From: Beroe forskalii
Taxonomy: Eukaryota; Ctenophora; Nuda; Beroida; Beroidae
Assembly: GCA_011033025.1 (NCBI GenBank)
Contig: WFMF01000581.1
Location: 33,814-97,813 of the forward strand
Reading direction: 5' to 3'
DNA length: 64,000 nt
The position numbers and the translations under genes are program-made. Positions 33,401 through 42,085 of the stretch are shown here, one piece after another (position 1 is the first letter of the stretch; each line of letters starts with the position of its first letter). The notes under the pieces were generated by a model, which was not told the origin of the DNA, made no database searches, and saw only the letters and a program-made list of their open reading frames with translations.

Positions 33401-35124
33401 GGTTCAGGTCACTACAGTCATTCCCTGAAACGGTTCGTTGTTTCGGGAGCATCCAACCTGTCGGAGCTCCATGCTCGGCTAACGGAACACGTTATGATAC
33501 GACGACTGAAGAGCAGTGTGCTGACCCAGCTGCCGCCCAAAACACGACAGAAGATATCGTTTGAAATCCCCGCCACAGCTCTCAAAGACGTGAGAAAGAT
33601 TTCCACCAAATTCCAAAAGTTGAAGAAATATCCAAATCAATTATAATTTTCAATTATAATTTTAATTAGCAAAATTGAGTCCATCTTGTTGGGCCCTATG
33701 TTATTGTATCCAAATAATATGATGGTCAAGTATTAAAGTTTAGTTCCCTCCTCATCAACCATGAAAGTGCTAAATTGTTATCGCATAGAGCCTCCACACA
33801 GGTTTGATGTGTCATCCTAATTTGTAGTAATTAATTAGAGATCCAATCATAGAATTACGAGTGGTAATATACATCTACTCGGCAGGAGCTTTATTATTCT
33901 TCACGGTGACAGTTCGAACTGCAATATGTGTGTCTTTTGTTTGCGCGGCGTACAGAAAAGTTATTTACGCCGCGCGCGCAAAAAAAACGCTCAAACTGCA
34001 GTTGAAACTGCCTCTGTTACACCCGGTTGCTAAGCTCAGGTAGTAAAGGATCTTATGAATCTGGAATCTAGATACCTATTCCAGGTCGAAAAGACAAAGC
34101 TGAAGTTACAAGATCTGAAATCTCGGGATGAAATTAATGAGTTTGAGATCAACGGCTGTATGATGAAACTTTATGAAGAAACTGGTTAGTCAATTATCAT
34201 TGCTCGGCTGTATGATGAAACTTTATGAAGAAACTGGTTAGTCAATTATCATTGCTCGGCTGTATGATGAAACTTTATGAAGAAACTGGTTAGCCAATTA
34301 CCATTGCTCGAATCATTGCTCGAATTTTCAACAGACTATCACGTGATCTGAGATCTCTTAGGTGTGTGATACCAAATAATTAACCACTGCTCGGCCCCCA
34401 TCCCAGGACCCAGAAATTGCTGAGACAACTCACACTGCACCAGGTGTTGCTAAGACTACTCAAACTACACACGCGTTACTAGGGCGACTCACTCTCCCAC
34501 GCGTTGCTATGACAACTCAGACTTTCCCAAGACATTTGAAAATATCCCAGGGCGACTCTGAGACAACTATCTTTACCAGGTGTTGCTTTGACAGTCAAAT
34601 TATTCCAGGTGTTGCTAAGATAGCTGCGTGTGTGGGGTACATCAAGGAGATGCTCAAGCAAGAGTCCAAGTTCCTCGTGTTTGCGCATCACCTCGTGATG
34701 TTGAACGAGATAGAACGAGAGTTGATCGCCTCCAAGACAAGCTACATTCGCATTGACGGCAGTGTAACCTCGGCCATGAGGCAGGAACTGGTTCGCAGAT
34801 TCCAGACTGAGGAATCTTGTACTGTCGCTCTTCTCAGTGAGTATCTTTTGATGGATTAAAATTAACGATTAACCGAAGATTTCCAAACTCTTGCGGTGAT
34901 TTTTGTCAGATTTCATTCGATTCATTAGGAACGTGACTGCTAAACCACACTTGACAGGATAGAAATTAAAATATTTCCATCATCTCATATTAAGTTGAAT
35001 GTCTACTACCAGGTATTCAAGCAGCTGGCGTTGGTCTAACCTTGACTGCAGCCTCCCTCGTGGTATTCTGTGAGCTGCACTGGACGCCTGGTATCCTCCA
35101 TCAAGCTGAAGACAGAGTTCATAG
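24348..35124 (+). CDS. ZRANB3: ZRANB3-like SNF2 annealing helicase, exons 1-10 (3' part not found)
   Basis: Ten exons with GT-AG junctions and matching phases encode 447 residues. In ZRANB3/SMARCAL1 proteins this motor binds stalled replication forks and re-anneals RPA-coated strands in the nucleus. Visible motifs: [12 protein letters not shown] (Q-motif-like), Walker A DEMGLGKT (residues 61-68), DEAH (159-162), LTGTP (188-192), then lobe 2 with FLVFAHH, YIRIDGS, GVGLT and QAEDRVHR (440-447). [22 protein letters not shown] and [10 protein letters not shown] are closer to ZRANB3 than to SMARCAL1 (which has LSGTPAMSRPAEL and SQLPAK). The acidic N-terminus is [15 protein letters not shown]. Exon 8 encodes a charged linker between the lobes. 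The usual downstream parts (post-motor substrate-recognition domain, zinc finger, HNH) were not found in the window. The gene hosts an antisense GPCR in intron 2 and two splice-site duplications. Confidence 0.85.
24680..24830 (+). CDS. ZRANB3: ZRANB3-like exon 2 (Walker A)
   Basis: Acceptor ACGTCTCAG, donor GTGAGT, phase 0 in and phase 1 out. It encodes [16 protein letters not shown] and the ATP-binding loop [14 protein letters not shown]. Confidence 0.93.
25207..26280 (-). CDS. Orphan class A (rhodopsin-like) GPCR, intronless
   Basis: A 357-residue seven-helix protein encoded antisense inside intron 2 of the ZRANB3-like gene. Landmarks: GN32VLVLV (TM1), LALVD62 (TM2), Cys89 at the top of TM3, W140 (TM4), Cys166 in extracellular loop 2 (the usual disulfide partner), P190 (TM5), YLP233 (TM6) and NALIYY (275-280, TM7), then a basic helix 8 segment SFKKFVDEH and a Ser/Lys/Glu-rich cytoplasmic tail. 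Two activation motifs are non-standard: the DRY position reads AKL (113-115), followed by a normal LFPFRARLR, and NPxxY reads NALIY. The intronless structure is typical of invertebrate receptor expansions or retrocopies. Ligand and G protein cannot be predicted. The first ATG of the frame precedes a short extracellular N-terminus. Confidence 0.9.
   Translation of the reverse strand: MIRPMYEITNTADRAALTAYCWGLSFISVFGNVLVLVASHKYHAIKLDKVSIILIRNLALVDFTYAIVVMIPCGISLVTESWPFGDFLCEVSTYLQYFLALADINMICALNIAKLTSLLFPFRARLRSKKAGYIIAAAMWLFSNCFPVMNVAFGRVAAFDFRSYRCAYPNTDDVWKWLDPVNSALFLVLPNLVIMVSTISLLIYANKMSSGVHKQAVITMFVVSMVFIVSYLPVGSYIVAESWIKEASGALDDDSLVVKTYRVGLFLKFINNTCNALIYYLTINSFKKFVDEHLFCQKPESKGSMVSGSSSFDHHGSFAARKTLQLRRVFAKKYTEVDKHDEKEKEATATVTESIPA
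26281..27417. other. Intron 2 sequence upstream of the GPCR
   Basis: Would contain the GPCR promoter (minus strand) and intron sequence of the helicase gene. No further exon or repeat stands out. Confidence 0.4.
27418..27660 (+). mobile_element. SINE copy, 5'-truncated (same family as 7738-8032)
   Basis: The body and tail match the minus-strand SINE at 7738-8032: GGAGCTGCCCAT, AAAGTATGGATTACAC, CCGTCACTGGCTTG and TCATTGGCT. The CGGTTCACTCTGCTGAGTG block is present twice (about 27438-27483 and 27491-27537), and the tRNA-like head is missing. It lies in intron 2 of the ZRANB3-like gene. Confidence 0.68.
28080..28200. repeat. Pyrimidine-rich tract (CTCACTCACTC / CCCACTCACTCC)
   Basis: About 110 nt of almost pure C/T/A repeats directly upstream of the exon 3 acceptor. 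It acts at least as an exaggerated polypyrimidine tract. Confidence 0.8.
28205..28352 (+). CDS. ZRANB3: ZRANB3-like exon 3 (motif Ia region)
   Basis: Acceptor CCGTGTTGCAG after a long pyrimidine tract, donor GTAAGT. It encodes [19 protein letters not shown] and then [12 protein letters not shown], the conserved SNF2 'WP-L-VVPSS' block. Confidence 0.93.
28643..28682. repeat. Short hairpin in intron 3
   Basis: AATAACAGACAGTGAGC and GCTCATTGTCTGTTATT form an inverted repeat of about 17 bp with one mismatch, flanked by GACCCC and GAGGTCCC. It could be the end of a small foldback element. Confidence 0.6.
28690..29590. repeat. Duplicated blocks in intron 3
   Basis: Two blocks occur twice in direct orientation: GCAGTACGTACCGTGATGA... 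at about 28718-28812 and 29470-29580, and AATTATGCACC...ATTATGACCTACAGTG at about 29061-29195 and 29309-29450. The order block A, block B, block B', block A' shows nested local duplication or parts of one repeat family. Confidence 0.7.
29591..30846. other. Intron 3 remainder
   Basis: AT-rich sequence up to the exon 4 acceptor; no exon or repeat supported. Confidence 0.4.
30847..30976 (+). CDS. ZRANB3: ZRANB3-like exon 4 (DEAH box)
   Basis: Acceptor CTTCCCTAG, donor GTAAGC, ending in phase 0. It encodes [10 protein letters not shown] and [13 protein letters not shown], the Walker B/DEAH motif. Confidence 0.93.
30977..32520. other. Intron 4 body
   Basis: Contains one small direct repeat (TTTTGGTGGAAAAGTGGGGG, units near 31020 and 31068). 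Otherwise AT-rich with no supported gene. Confidence 0.45.
32525..32800. repeat. Pyrimidine-rich tract (CTTTCATCCATCCCTCACCC)
   Basis: About 275 nt almost purely C/T on the plus strand, with a 21-bp repeat CCCTCACCCCTCTTTCATCC. It ends at the exon 5 acceptor. Confidence 0.85.
32805..32906 (+). CDS. ZRANB3: ZRANB3-like exon 5 (motif III)
   Basis: Acceptor CTTCCTATTAG after a ~280-bp pyrimidine tract, donor GTTTGT, 34 codons. It encodes [20 protein letters not shown]. Confidence 0.93.
33195..33270 (+). CDS. ZRANB3: ZRANB3-like exon 6
   Basis: Acceptor TTATTTTCAG, donor GTAGTC. It encodes [20 protein letters not shown] and then ARYCQ, the family's 'F-YC' segment between motifs III and IV. Ends in phase 1. 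Confidence 0.88.
33408..33589 (+). CDS. ZRANB3: ZRANB3-like exon 7
   Basis: Acceptor GAACCGGTTCAG, donor GTGAGA. A nearby TACAG is rejected as acceptor because it gives an immediate stop. It encodes [32 protein letters not shown] and ISFEIP, closely following human ZRANB3 at this place. Confidence 0.9.
33905..34020. mobile_element. Small foldback MITE in intron 7
   Basis: Outer inverted repeats CAGTTCGAACTGCA and TGCAGTTGAAACTG, inner ones TTTGCGCGGCGTA and TACGCCGCGCGCGCAAA, around a short AT-rich loop. GC-rich arms in AT-rich surroundings and the hairpin shape fit a MITE; the family is unknown. Confidence 0.6.
34040..34184 (+). CDS. ZRANB3: ZRANB3-like exon 8 (inter-lobe linker)
   Basis: Acceptor AAGCTCAG, donor GTTAGT, phase 0 in and phase 1 out. 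It encodes [15 protein letters not shown] and a Lys/Glu-rich helix ending MMKLYEETG. Its last 31 bases plus donor and 21 intronic bases are repeated twice more downstream (34206-34309). Confidence 0.85.
34154..34309 (+). repeat. Triplicated 52-bp unit: exon 8 end plus donor
   Basis: The 52-bp unit starting GGCTGTATGATGAAACTTTA and containing ...GAAACTG|GTTAGTC occurs at 34154, 34206 and 34258. The first carries the true exon end and the other two are intronic. Donors lie at 34185, 34237 and 34289 (GTTAGT, GTTAGT, GTTAGC). Confidence 0.95.
34435..34608 (+). repeat. Repeats of the exon 9 acceptor motif in intron 8
   Basis: CCAGGTGTTGCT, the exact boundary of exon 9, also occurs at about 34439 and 34577, and variants CACGCGTTGCTATGAC lie between. 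These are decoy-like 3' splice sites arising from a local minisatellite. Confidence 0.7.
34609..34836 (+). CDS. ZRANB3: ZRANB3-like exon 9 (lobe 2, motifs IV-V)
   Basis: Acceptor AAATTATTCCAG, donor GTGAGT. It encodes [33 protein letters not shown] and [19 protein letters not shown], ending VALLS across the next junction. Confidence 0.93.
35013..35124 (+). CDS. ZRANB3: ZRANB3-like exon 10 (motif VI, arginine finger)
   Basis: Acceptor GTCTACTACCAG, donor GTAATG, phase 1 in and 2 out. It encodes [18 protein letters not shown] and [13 protein letters not shown]. This is the copy with an intact acceptor; a near-identical second copy lies at 36538-36649. Confidence 0.93.
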
Positions 35125-35125
35125 G

Positions 35126-35176
35126 TAATGTTCTTTTCTTTTCTTTTCTTTTCTTTTCTTTTCTTTTCTTTTTTTC

Positions 35177-35207
<31 letters not shown>

Positions 35208-35208
35208 C

Positions 35209-35240
<32 letters not shown>

Positions 35241-35310
35241 CTTTTCTTTCTTTTCTTTTTTTTCTTTTCTTTTCTTTTTTCTTTTCTTTTTCTTTTCTTT
35301 TGCCTTTTTT
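35126..35310. repeat. CTTTT microsatellite (copy A)
   Basis: Tract of TTTTC units immediately after the exon 10 donor. The Phe/Ser/Leu-rich open frames here are not genes. Confidence 0.95.
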
Positions 35311-35900
35311 GCCCTCTTTCTCTTCTTATTTATTTAATTGTTTACTATTCATTTATTGTTCCTTTTTTTCTTAACTCTTTTTCTTCAATTTTCTTTCAAT
35401 TTTTCTTTTTCATGATTTTAAAATAAGCATTCAAATTAAACACATCAACTCTTAGAAGGGACGTTTATTTGAGTATTGATAATAGATGTACACCATTCAC
35501 ACAAGAATGGTATCCGCAAAATTTTAAAGTTCAAATTGATTATAAGTTTATAAAGTTATAAGGTTAATCTCGAATGCGGATGATTGATAACTTTCCTGGA
35601 AAGTCAATACATCTGCTGAGTGCTTGATCAGATCTGGATCTCATCTGAGCAGTTAAGTTATCAGATACGCTCAGATGACACAGGTGAGATTATGATATTT
35701 CTCCATGAGAAGTTGGATAGTTATGTTATTTCTCCTTTATCATTGTTCTGAGCGAAATGATATCCTTGGTAATAAGGAGGAAATTTGAAATGGCGATAAC
35801 GTTTCCCTCCGCTAACAGAATTCACACAATTCACGCTTAGCAACGACAAAGTTAATATTGTGAGGAAATGTACTTTTCGGGGTCGAAGACCAAGTCTAAA

Positions 35901-35929
35901 AGAAAATATCATGAAATGATATTTTCTTT
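35901..35929. repeat. Palindrome AGAAAATATCAT / ATGATATTTTCT
   Basis: Near-perfect 12-bp arms around GAA. The homologous place in unit B (about 37424-37440) has lost the right arm. Confidence 0.7.
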
Positions 35930-36537
35930 GTATATCATCAGATTATCTTTTGAATGTGATTTATAGTTGATACACGTGTAAATCGTGGTATAATCTGGTT
36001 TTGGAGATGTCCTTCTTTGAGTCCTATAGTCTTGGTTTTTTGGTACCTCTTGCCACTACTAAAACCTTATGTCCCCTTTGGTTACCCACCCTGTGTCTAA
36101 GGTCCCAATTCTCGCTGAATCTTAGTACCCAATGAAGGGATATGTAACGTCTTACAAAGTGGTCATATTAGATTCTTCTTCTCAATCGTGAGAAAAGCTG
36201 TCTTTCTTTGCATAAGACTTATCCAGATGCAGAGGCTCGATAGTTGCGATCTTGTCTTTCCAAAATTGCAAGTTTTGATAGCAAACAACTGAACAGATTA
36301 ATTAGTATAAGAAATGAAATTCTGAACTCTTTGAAATTGGACTCTAGCCATCGAACTTATCGGGATAAGAGGGTCCACTGTGTTATTTTCCTCCTATTGT
36401 TGACTTCTTGGCTGAATTCTGTTGAGTGCTCTTTCTCACATTTCACCTTCTCTCCTGATCTTCTTTATCTTATATCTAGTTATCTCTTGCACCCTTATCC
36501 TGTCCTCTTCAATTTTCCTTAAAAATTGCTACTCTGA

Positions 36538-36649
36538 GTATTCAAGCAGCTGGTGTTGGTCTAACCTTGACTGCAGCCTCCCTCGTGGTATTCTGTGAGC
36601 TGCACTGGACGCCTGGTATCCTCCATCAAGCTGAAGACAGAGTTCATAG
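36538..36649 (+). pseudogene. Duplicate of exon 10 without a usable acceptor
   Basis: Identical to exon 10 except for one silent change (GGC to GGT). The base pair before it is GA, not AG. The AG one base further on would remove a base and shift the frame. The donor GTAATG is kept. Probably a pseudo-exon. Confidence 0.85.
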
Positions 36650-36651
36650 GT

Positions 36652-36860
36652 AATGTTCTTTTCTTTTCTTTTCTTTTCTTTTCTTTTCTTTTCTTTTCTT
36701 TTCTTTTCTTTTTCTTTTCTTTTCTTTTCTTTTCTTTTCTTTTCTTTTCTTTTCTTTTCTTTTCTTTTCTTTTTCTTTTCTTTTCTTTTTTTTCTTTTTT
36801 TTCTTTTCTTTTCTTTTCTTTTTGCCTTTTTTTTTGCCCTTTCTTTTGCCTTTTCTCTTC
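36652..36860. repeat. CTTTT microsatellite (copy B)
   Basis: Second copy of the TTTTC tract, after the duplicated exon; slightly longer than copy A. Confidence 0.95.
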
Positions 36861-38323
36861 TTATTTATTTATTTGTTTACTATTCATTTATTGTTCCTTT
36901 TTTCTTAACCCTTTTCTTCCTTTCAATTTTTCTTTTTAACATGATTTTAAAATCATCATTCAAATTAAACACATCAACTCTTATAAGGGACGTTTATTTG
37001 AGTATTGATAGTAGATGTACACCATTCACACTTGAATGGTATCCGCGAAATTTTAAAGTTCAAATTGATTATAAGTTTATAAAGTTATAAGGTTAATCTC
37101 GGAGGCGGATGATTGATAACTTTCCTTGAAAGTCAATACATCTGCTGAGTGCTTTATCAGATCTGGATCTTATCTGAGCAAATATCAGATACGCTCAGAT
37201 GACACAGGTGAGATTATGTTATTTCTCCATGAGAAGTTGGATATTTATGTTATTTCTCCTTTATCATCGTTCTGAGCGAAATGATATCATTGGTAATAAG
37301 GAGGAAATTTGAGATGATGATAACGTTTCCCTCCGCTAACAGAATTCACAAAATTCACGCTTAGCAACGACAAAATTAAAATTGTGGGGAAATGTACTTT
37401 TCGGGGTCGAAGACCAAGTCAAAAAGAAAATATCATATATATATTATCAGATTATCATTTAATGTGATTTATAGTTGATATACGTATAAATCGTGGTATT
37501 ATATCGTTTTGGGGATGTCCTTCTTTGAGTCCTATAGTCTTTGGTTTTTTGGTACCTCTTACCACTACTTCCCACATAATATGTAAAACATAAGTCCATC
37601 TAAAATAAAAACTCAAAGAGTTTATGTGCACTGGTGATTGCACTTGCAGCTTGTCAATCGGCCTTTTTTAAACTGTGTTTCCTTCCTTTCAAACAAAAGG
37701 AAATGCGATTGGCTATTCCTTTAACTAGAGTTAGAACTTATTAACGTCTATAAGTAAAGCTAACTTAAAACTCCTATTCATCTATTTCCAAATCCTACTG
37801 AGTATAAGCTGTAATAAGCAATGTTAAAATTTTACTTATTATCATTATCATGACATTATGTCCCTCTTGGTTACCCACCCTTGTGTCCAAGGCTGCGTCT
37901 TAGCACCAGGTAACCCAATGAAGTGATGTGTAACGTCTCACAAAGTGTCACATAAGATTCTTTATCTGAATCGTGGGAGAAGCTGTCTTTCCTTGCATAA
38001 GATGTAAACTTATCCACAAGCACTGCAGACTGCAGAGGCTCGATAATTGAGATCATGTCTTTCAAAGATGACAAGTTTTGATAGCAAAAAACGATTACTA
38101 TACAAGAAATGCAATTCTAAACTCTTCGAAATCGGACTCTAGCCATCGAACTTATCTGGATGAGACTGTGTCCTTCCCTCCAATTATTGGCTGTTGGGTG
38201 AATTCCGCCGAGTGCTCTTTCTCACATTTCACCTTCTCTTCTGATCCTCTTTATTCTATATCTAGTTATCTCTTCCACCCTTATCCTGCCCTCTTCAATT
38301 TTCCTTAAAAATTGCTACTCTGA

Positions 38324-38960
38324 TGTGTTTTCAGTGTCTTAACTGTTCGCTCATCCTCTATTATTTCCCTGTTCTCCGCTTCATTAACCATACTTCAGCA
38401 CGTCTTAAATTAATTGACCATATTGTTCCTAGTGCAGTAAGTAATTTTAAGTATACTATTACTTTTATAATTATTATACTATAACTAAGTCACGCCTGCT
38501 TTCTCCTTCAGAAAGGCACGAACTATCAAAGATGTACTTAGATAATTCTAAATCATGATATGCTAGGTTATTGGACAAGTTTGAACTTTGTGCAAGTGAA
38601 GTAGTCTGTGAGTGATCCATGTTCATTTTTCACTTCAGATAATTATAATTAGAATGATTTAATGAAATAATGCTTTCAAAAATGAAATTAAATTTAAAAT
38701 TTGTTTTGAAAATTTGTATGTATCAGATTTGTGATATTCTCTTCTTTGGTTCGGTTCCTTCAGACATTCCGGGTGGTAATGTTCAAGATATAGAGGTAAT
38801 CAGGTTACATTGGTATTCCATTGGGATTTTACAATTCATGTATAATTTGGTGATTTTACATAGAAAACTTCAATTCAATCATAACTAAATTTTATCTTTA
38901 TAAATTATTCTAAATTCAATTTCATCTTGATTGATTCAATTTGATCTTAATTAGACATCA
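38324..38960. other. AT-rich sequence, no helicase exon found
   Basis: Expected place for the next ZRANB3-like exon, which should continue HR-IGQ. The only ATTGGACAA (38571) is followed at once by a stop in that frame, and the candidate acceptor at 38763 gives a stop in the required phase. Confidence 0.45.
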
Positions 38961-39036
38961 GTTCAATCAATCTATTGTTTCTTGCGGGGTTCATAGGCAT
39001 TTTTTATAGTAGACAGATTCTCCCCTCATCCAACTA

Positions 39037-39085
39037 CCACATTGTAATCGGGTGCCCCTCAAACAACGTAGTCACTACAAAGTGA
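39037..39085 (-). pseudogene. Exon fragment, copy of the 39604-39652 segment
   Basis: On the minus strand it reads HFVVTTLFEGHPITMW then stop, matching HFIVVTLFEGHPITTW at 39604-39652. The stop right after W suggests decay. Confidence 0.5.
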
Positions 39086-39344
39086 CCATTCTCCCCATTG
39101 AGAGTTGAGAAGATCATATCTCATCGTGCAAATCGGCCCGTTCGAAAACGGATCTTTTATAGTGTTTTACAGAAACATTTCAACATAATATTTATGTATA
39201 GTTGTCATATTCTTTCTTTAATCTTTGGGAGTGTGAGGAAACGGTTCATCCCAAAGAAAGTTTCTATACTGATCCTTCCTCCCCTTTAAGTGATAGACAT
39301 TGACCGGGAGAAAACGGATCTTTCACGTCCCCTCCTTTCATCAC

Positions 39345-39416
39345 CTTATAAATTCCACTAAACCTTTCTTTGAAAGACGGCGTATTCCTGCATTGCAGGT
39401 AGGTTTGTGATGTCAA
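39345..39416 (-). CDS. Candidate exon (unknown gene), LTSQTYLQCRN motif
   Basis: 72 bp, exactly 24 codons, between acceptor ATCTGAG and donor GTGATG. It encodes LTSQTYLQCRNTPSFKER and then FSGIYK. A second copy at 42086-42159 keeps LTSQ-YLQCRN-KER with an in-frame 3-bp indel, which argues that the minus frame was once coding. The family is not recognised. Confidence 0.42.
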
Positions 39417-39534
39417 CTCAGATATTGTTGATCGGTAGATTAATCTCGTAACACCGAGCCTTTTTAGGATCGGGCACAGTAGTGAAATCTCCAAGGATTC
39501 GGTGCTGATGATCTTCTCTGAGAGGGTCTTAATT

Positions 39535-39735
39535 AGGCATCAATTCTGTGATTCCATTTTCTCTTGCGGGGTTAAATGCTATCTCTCTTACATACTCCAG
39601 CAACCACGTTGTAATCGGATGCCCCTCAAACAGCGTGACCACTATGAAGTGACACTTTTCCCTCTTGATATGTGAGACGCACCTGTCCGGTCCGATTTCA
39701 GTAGGACAACCAAAACTCCGTTTTAGTGTAAAACA
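39535..39735 (-). CDS. Candidate exon (unknown gene), HFIVVTLFEGHPITTW motif
   Basis: Open minus-strand stretch containing SHIKREKCHFIVV, LFEGHPITTWLLEYVREIAF and NPARENGI. Part of it is repeated at 39037-39085. Exon limits are uncertain. It is probably from the same unrecognised gene as the exon at 39345-39416, which follows it on this strand. Confidence 0.38.
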
Positions 39736-39868
39736 TTTAGAATGAAACAACCATTTCCAACCATGTTTTGGCTAAAATGTTTAAACCCTAGACATAGCAT
39801 AACCGATAACCCAAACATATTACCTATAACCACCCCTAATGTTAAATGCTATTTTTCCTACCTAAATA

Positions 39869-40016
39869 ACCACCAAAACCGTTGGACGGTTGGTCTAGTA
39901 ACCCCCCGCTGGTTTGGATGTGATCAGCCCGTTTTGTCTCTTTTCAGGTTCCGTTGTCACATCCAAACCCGCGGGGGGTTACTAGACCAACCGTCCAACG
40001 GTTTTGGTGGTGATAT
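39869..40016. mobile_element. Foldback (hairpin) element, ~148 bp
   Basis: Arms of about 60 bp: ACCACCAAAACCGTTGGACG on the left, mirrored by CGTCCAACGGTTTTGGTGGT on the right, each with GGTCTAGTAACCCCCCG and TTTGGATGTGA inside. One arm recurs at 18807-18840, and a smeared copy lies at about 58050-58160. Confidence 0.88.
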
Positions 40017-40049
40017 CTTGACAGATGTATGTAGTTTAAACCCATGTTA

Positions 40050-40292
40050 CTCGGACCCCCGTTATTCGGACCCCCTTTATTCGGACCCCCGTTATTCGGA
40101 TCCCCGTTATTCGGACCCCCGTTATTCGGACCCCCGTTATTCGGACCCCCGTTATTCGGACTCCCTTCATTCGGGCCCCCGTTATGCGGACCCCTGTTAT
40201 TTGGACCCCCGTTATTCGGACCCCCCGTCACTCGGACCCCCGTCATTCGGACCCCCGTTATTCAGACCCCGTTATTCAGACCCCCGTTAGTC
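40050..40292. repeat. 15-bp minisatellite (CGGACCCCCGTTATT)
   Basis: About 16 units, with variants CCTTCATTCGGGCC and CGTCACTCGG. It lies directly after the foldback element. Confidence 0.93.
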
Positions 40293-41485
40293 GTATTTAA
40301 ACTCATTTCAACATAATCAAGTCGAAAATCCCGTGTAAACATAAATTTCTTCAAATCCCTAATTTCTACAAAACGTCCGTGTGTACTCACGTGCTGAAAT
40401 ATGGCAACTAGATCTAATTTCACGTGCATTAGTCGTATTTAAACTCATTTCAACGTAATCAAGTCGAAAATCCCGTGTAAATATCAATTTCTTTAAATCC
40501 CCTAATTTCTACAAAACGTCCGCGTCAACTCACGTGCTCCACTAGTTCATCGTATATTTCCCATCCCTATTCACTGCAAGACATGGAGAAACCATTATCA
40601 GTAGACCATCGTATCACAGAATAGGATTACAGTACAATTTTTCGTCATAAACGTAATTTCAATCAATTTGCAGTTCAATTTTTAGAAGCCTCCCACGACA
40701 ACAATCTTCGACCGATCGCCCTGAAACTCGTTTTATAGCTAAATCTTAAGGTCTTAAAAGCAGCATATCAAAGTAAAACATAATCCGATGAAAACTATTT
40801 GAGTTAGAGATGTTCAAAGTAGCGCAAAATAGCGTTCTATCGCAAAATACGCTATTTTAGTGGTTTTACGCGTTTTTGATGACGTCATCACAGCACCCAA
40901 ATAGACTCAAACCAACTTCCCATATAGCCTATAAGACAATTCCACCTTAGTACAACATACTTTGACCGGTCTCATCTCAAGATAAGTTGCAGTTCTTGAC
41001 ACCTCACTCATTTAACTTTTGTCCTATAATTTGGAAATCGATTTTTCACCGTACCTTAGAAAATCGCGTATATCTCGATGAAAAATCGAGATAGCCCAAT
41101 AATCCGTATGATTTTCTGAAAGCTCTTTAAATTTGCTAAAAATTGTTCCGAAAAATCAGACCGCTATCTCCTTTCCTTCTTGGTGAAAAATGCGCTCGAA
41201 ATTAGCCTATTTTCGCTAAAAAAGAAACAAAATTTCGCTAAGTTGATGACGTCATAGTGACGTGAAAATGACGTCACCAGAACTTCTCTTATAGTCTATA
41301 ACATTTTCCCATCTTAGATCAACAAAACCTGACCTCGATCATGGCTCTACCATTTCCCGTTCTTGACATCTCATCGTTTTAAATTTGCTCCCAACTATCA
41401 TGATATTATTATTATATCTTATTATTATTATTATGCTATCACCCTGTGACATGGGGGGTTACCGCCCTGGCCAGGGCGGGAATAA
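40288..41485 (+). mobile_element. Unclassified transposable element, copy 1
   Basis: Matches 56700-57905 in inverted orientation over about 1.2 kb. The left end has a ~141-bp tandem duplication (TAGTCGTATTTAAACTCATT at 40290 and 40430). The right end carries a palindromic GTTACCGCCCTGGCCAGGGCGG (about 41458-41480). No protein is encoded. It contains several TGACGTCA palindromes (about 40878, 41247 and 41270). Confidence 0.7.
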
Positions 41486-42085
41486 TAATATTCTAGAATT
41501 AATGATTAATAAAAAGAATAATCTAACCTGCCAACATTCCCCCTCTGTCAAAAAAACCTTTGTCTCCTGACAAAATATAAAATAAATTTACTATAAATAA
41601 GATTAAAAAATTCTATAACCCTGGAATATTTAAAAATAACCAGTAATTTAAATTATAAATTATAGTAATTGTCTTTTAGATTAATGATGTTAATAACCAA
41701 TAACCATAACCGATATTATATTTAATAAAATAACCCTTTGCGTTATTATGAAAAAACCATTCATTTTTAAATCTCCATTGCCAGCAACCCTTCTAGTTCT
41801 TCATTGAACCACCGCACCATGATGCGGAACCTGTGCCTGTCCGCACCCACGATGTGCCTGCGACAAATCCCATTATTAGAAAACGGACCTTTTACAAACA
41901 ATATGTTACAGAAACTTTTCAAACATGTTAATATAATATTTTAGGATCGTTTTAAATTATTTCTGTCTTTGGGTTTGGGAGTGTGAAGAAAAAAGGTTTC
42001 TATACTGACTTACTGATCATTCTCTCCCCTCTTCATGGAGAAGCATATTCCTTTCGAGAAGCACCTTTCACAGCTCCTCTTTCAC

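Larger units (their letters stand above)
35013..38323 (+). repeat. Tandem duplication of exon 10 and its downstream intron
   Basis: Unit A (35013-36537, 1,525 bp) and unit B (36538-38323, 1,786 bp) are direct repeats: exon 10, a CTTTT microsatellite, then shared intron landmarks (GTTATTTCTCC, TTCTCACATTTCACCTTC, TTCCTTAAAAATTGCTACTC). Both units end at CTACTCTGA. Unit A starts at the first base of exon 10. Confidence 0.93.

Noticed and set aside
35070-35426. Phe-rich 'membrane' proteins (also 36595-37090)
   Set aside because: They read through the CTTTT microsatellite after the exon 10 donor.
35721-35912. Minus-strand signal-peptide-like frame (KVHFLTILTLSLLSVNC)
   Set aside because: The duplicated copy at about 37260-37420 has an early stop, and the frame lies in an intron with no splice or start support.
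38560-38620. Next helicase exon starting at ATTGGACAA
   Set aside because: The IGQ frame meets TGA two codons later, and the alternative frame in the correct phase does not resemble the family.
38763-38793. Exon-like ACATTCCGGGTGG...ATAGAG segment with AG/GT borders
   Set aside because: In the phase left by exon 10 it has a stop; in the open phase (IPGGNVQDIE) nothing links to it.
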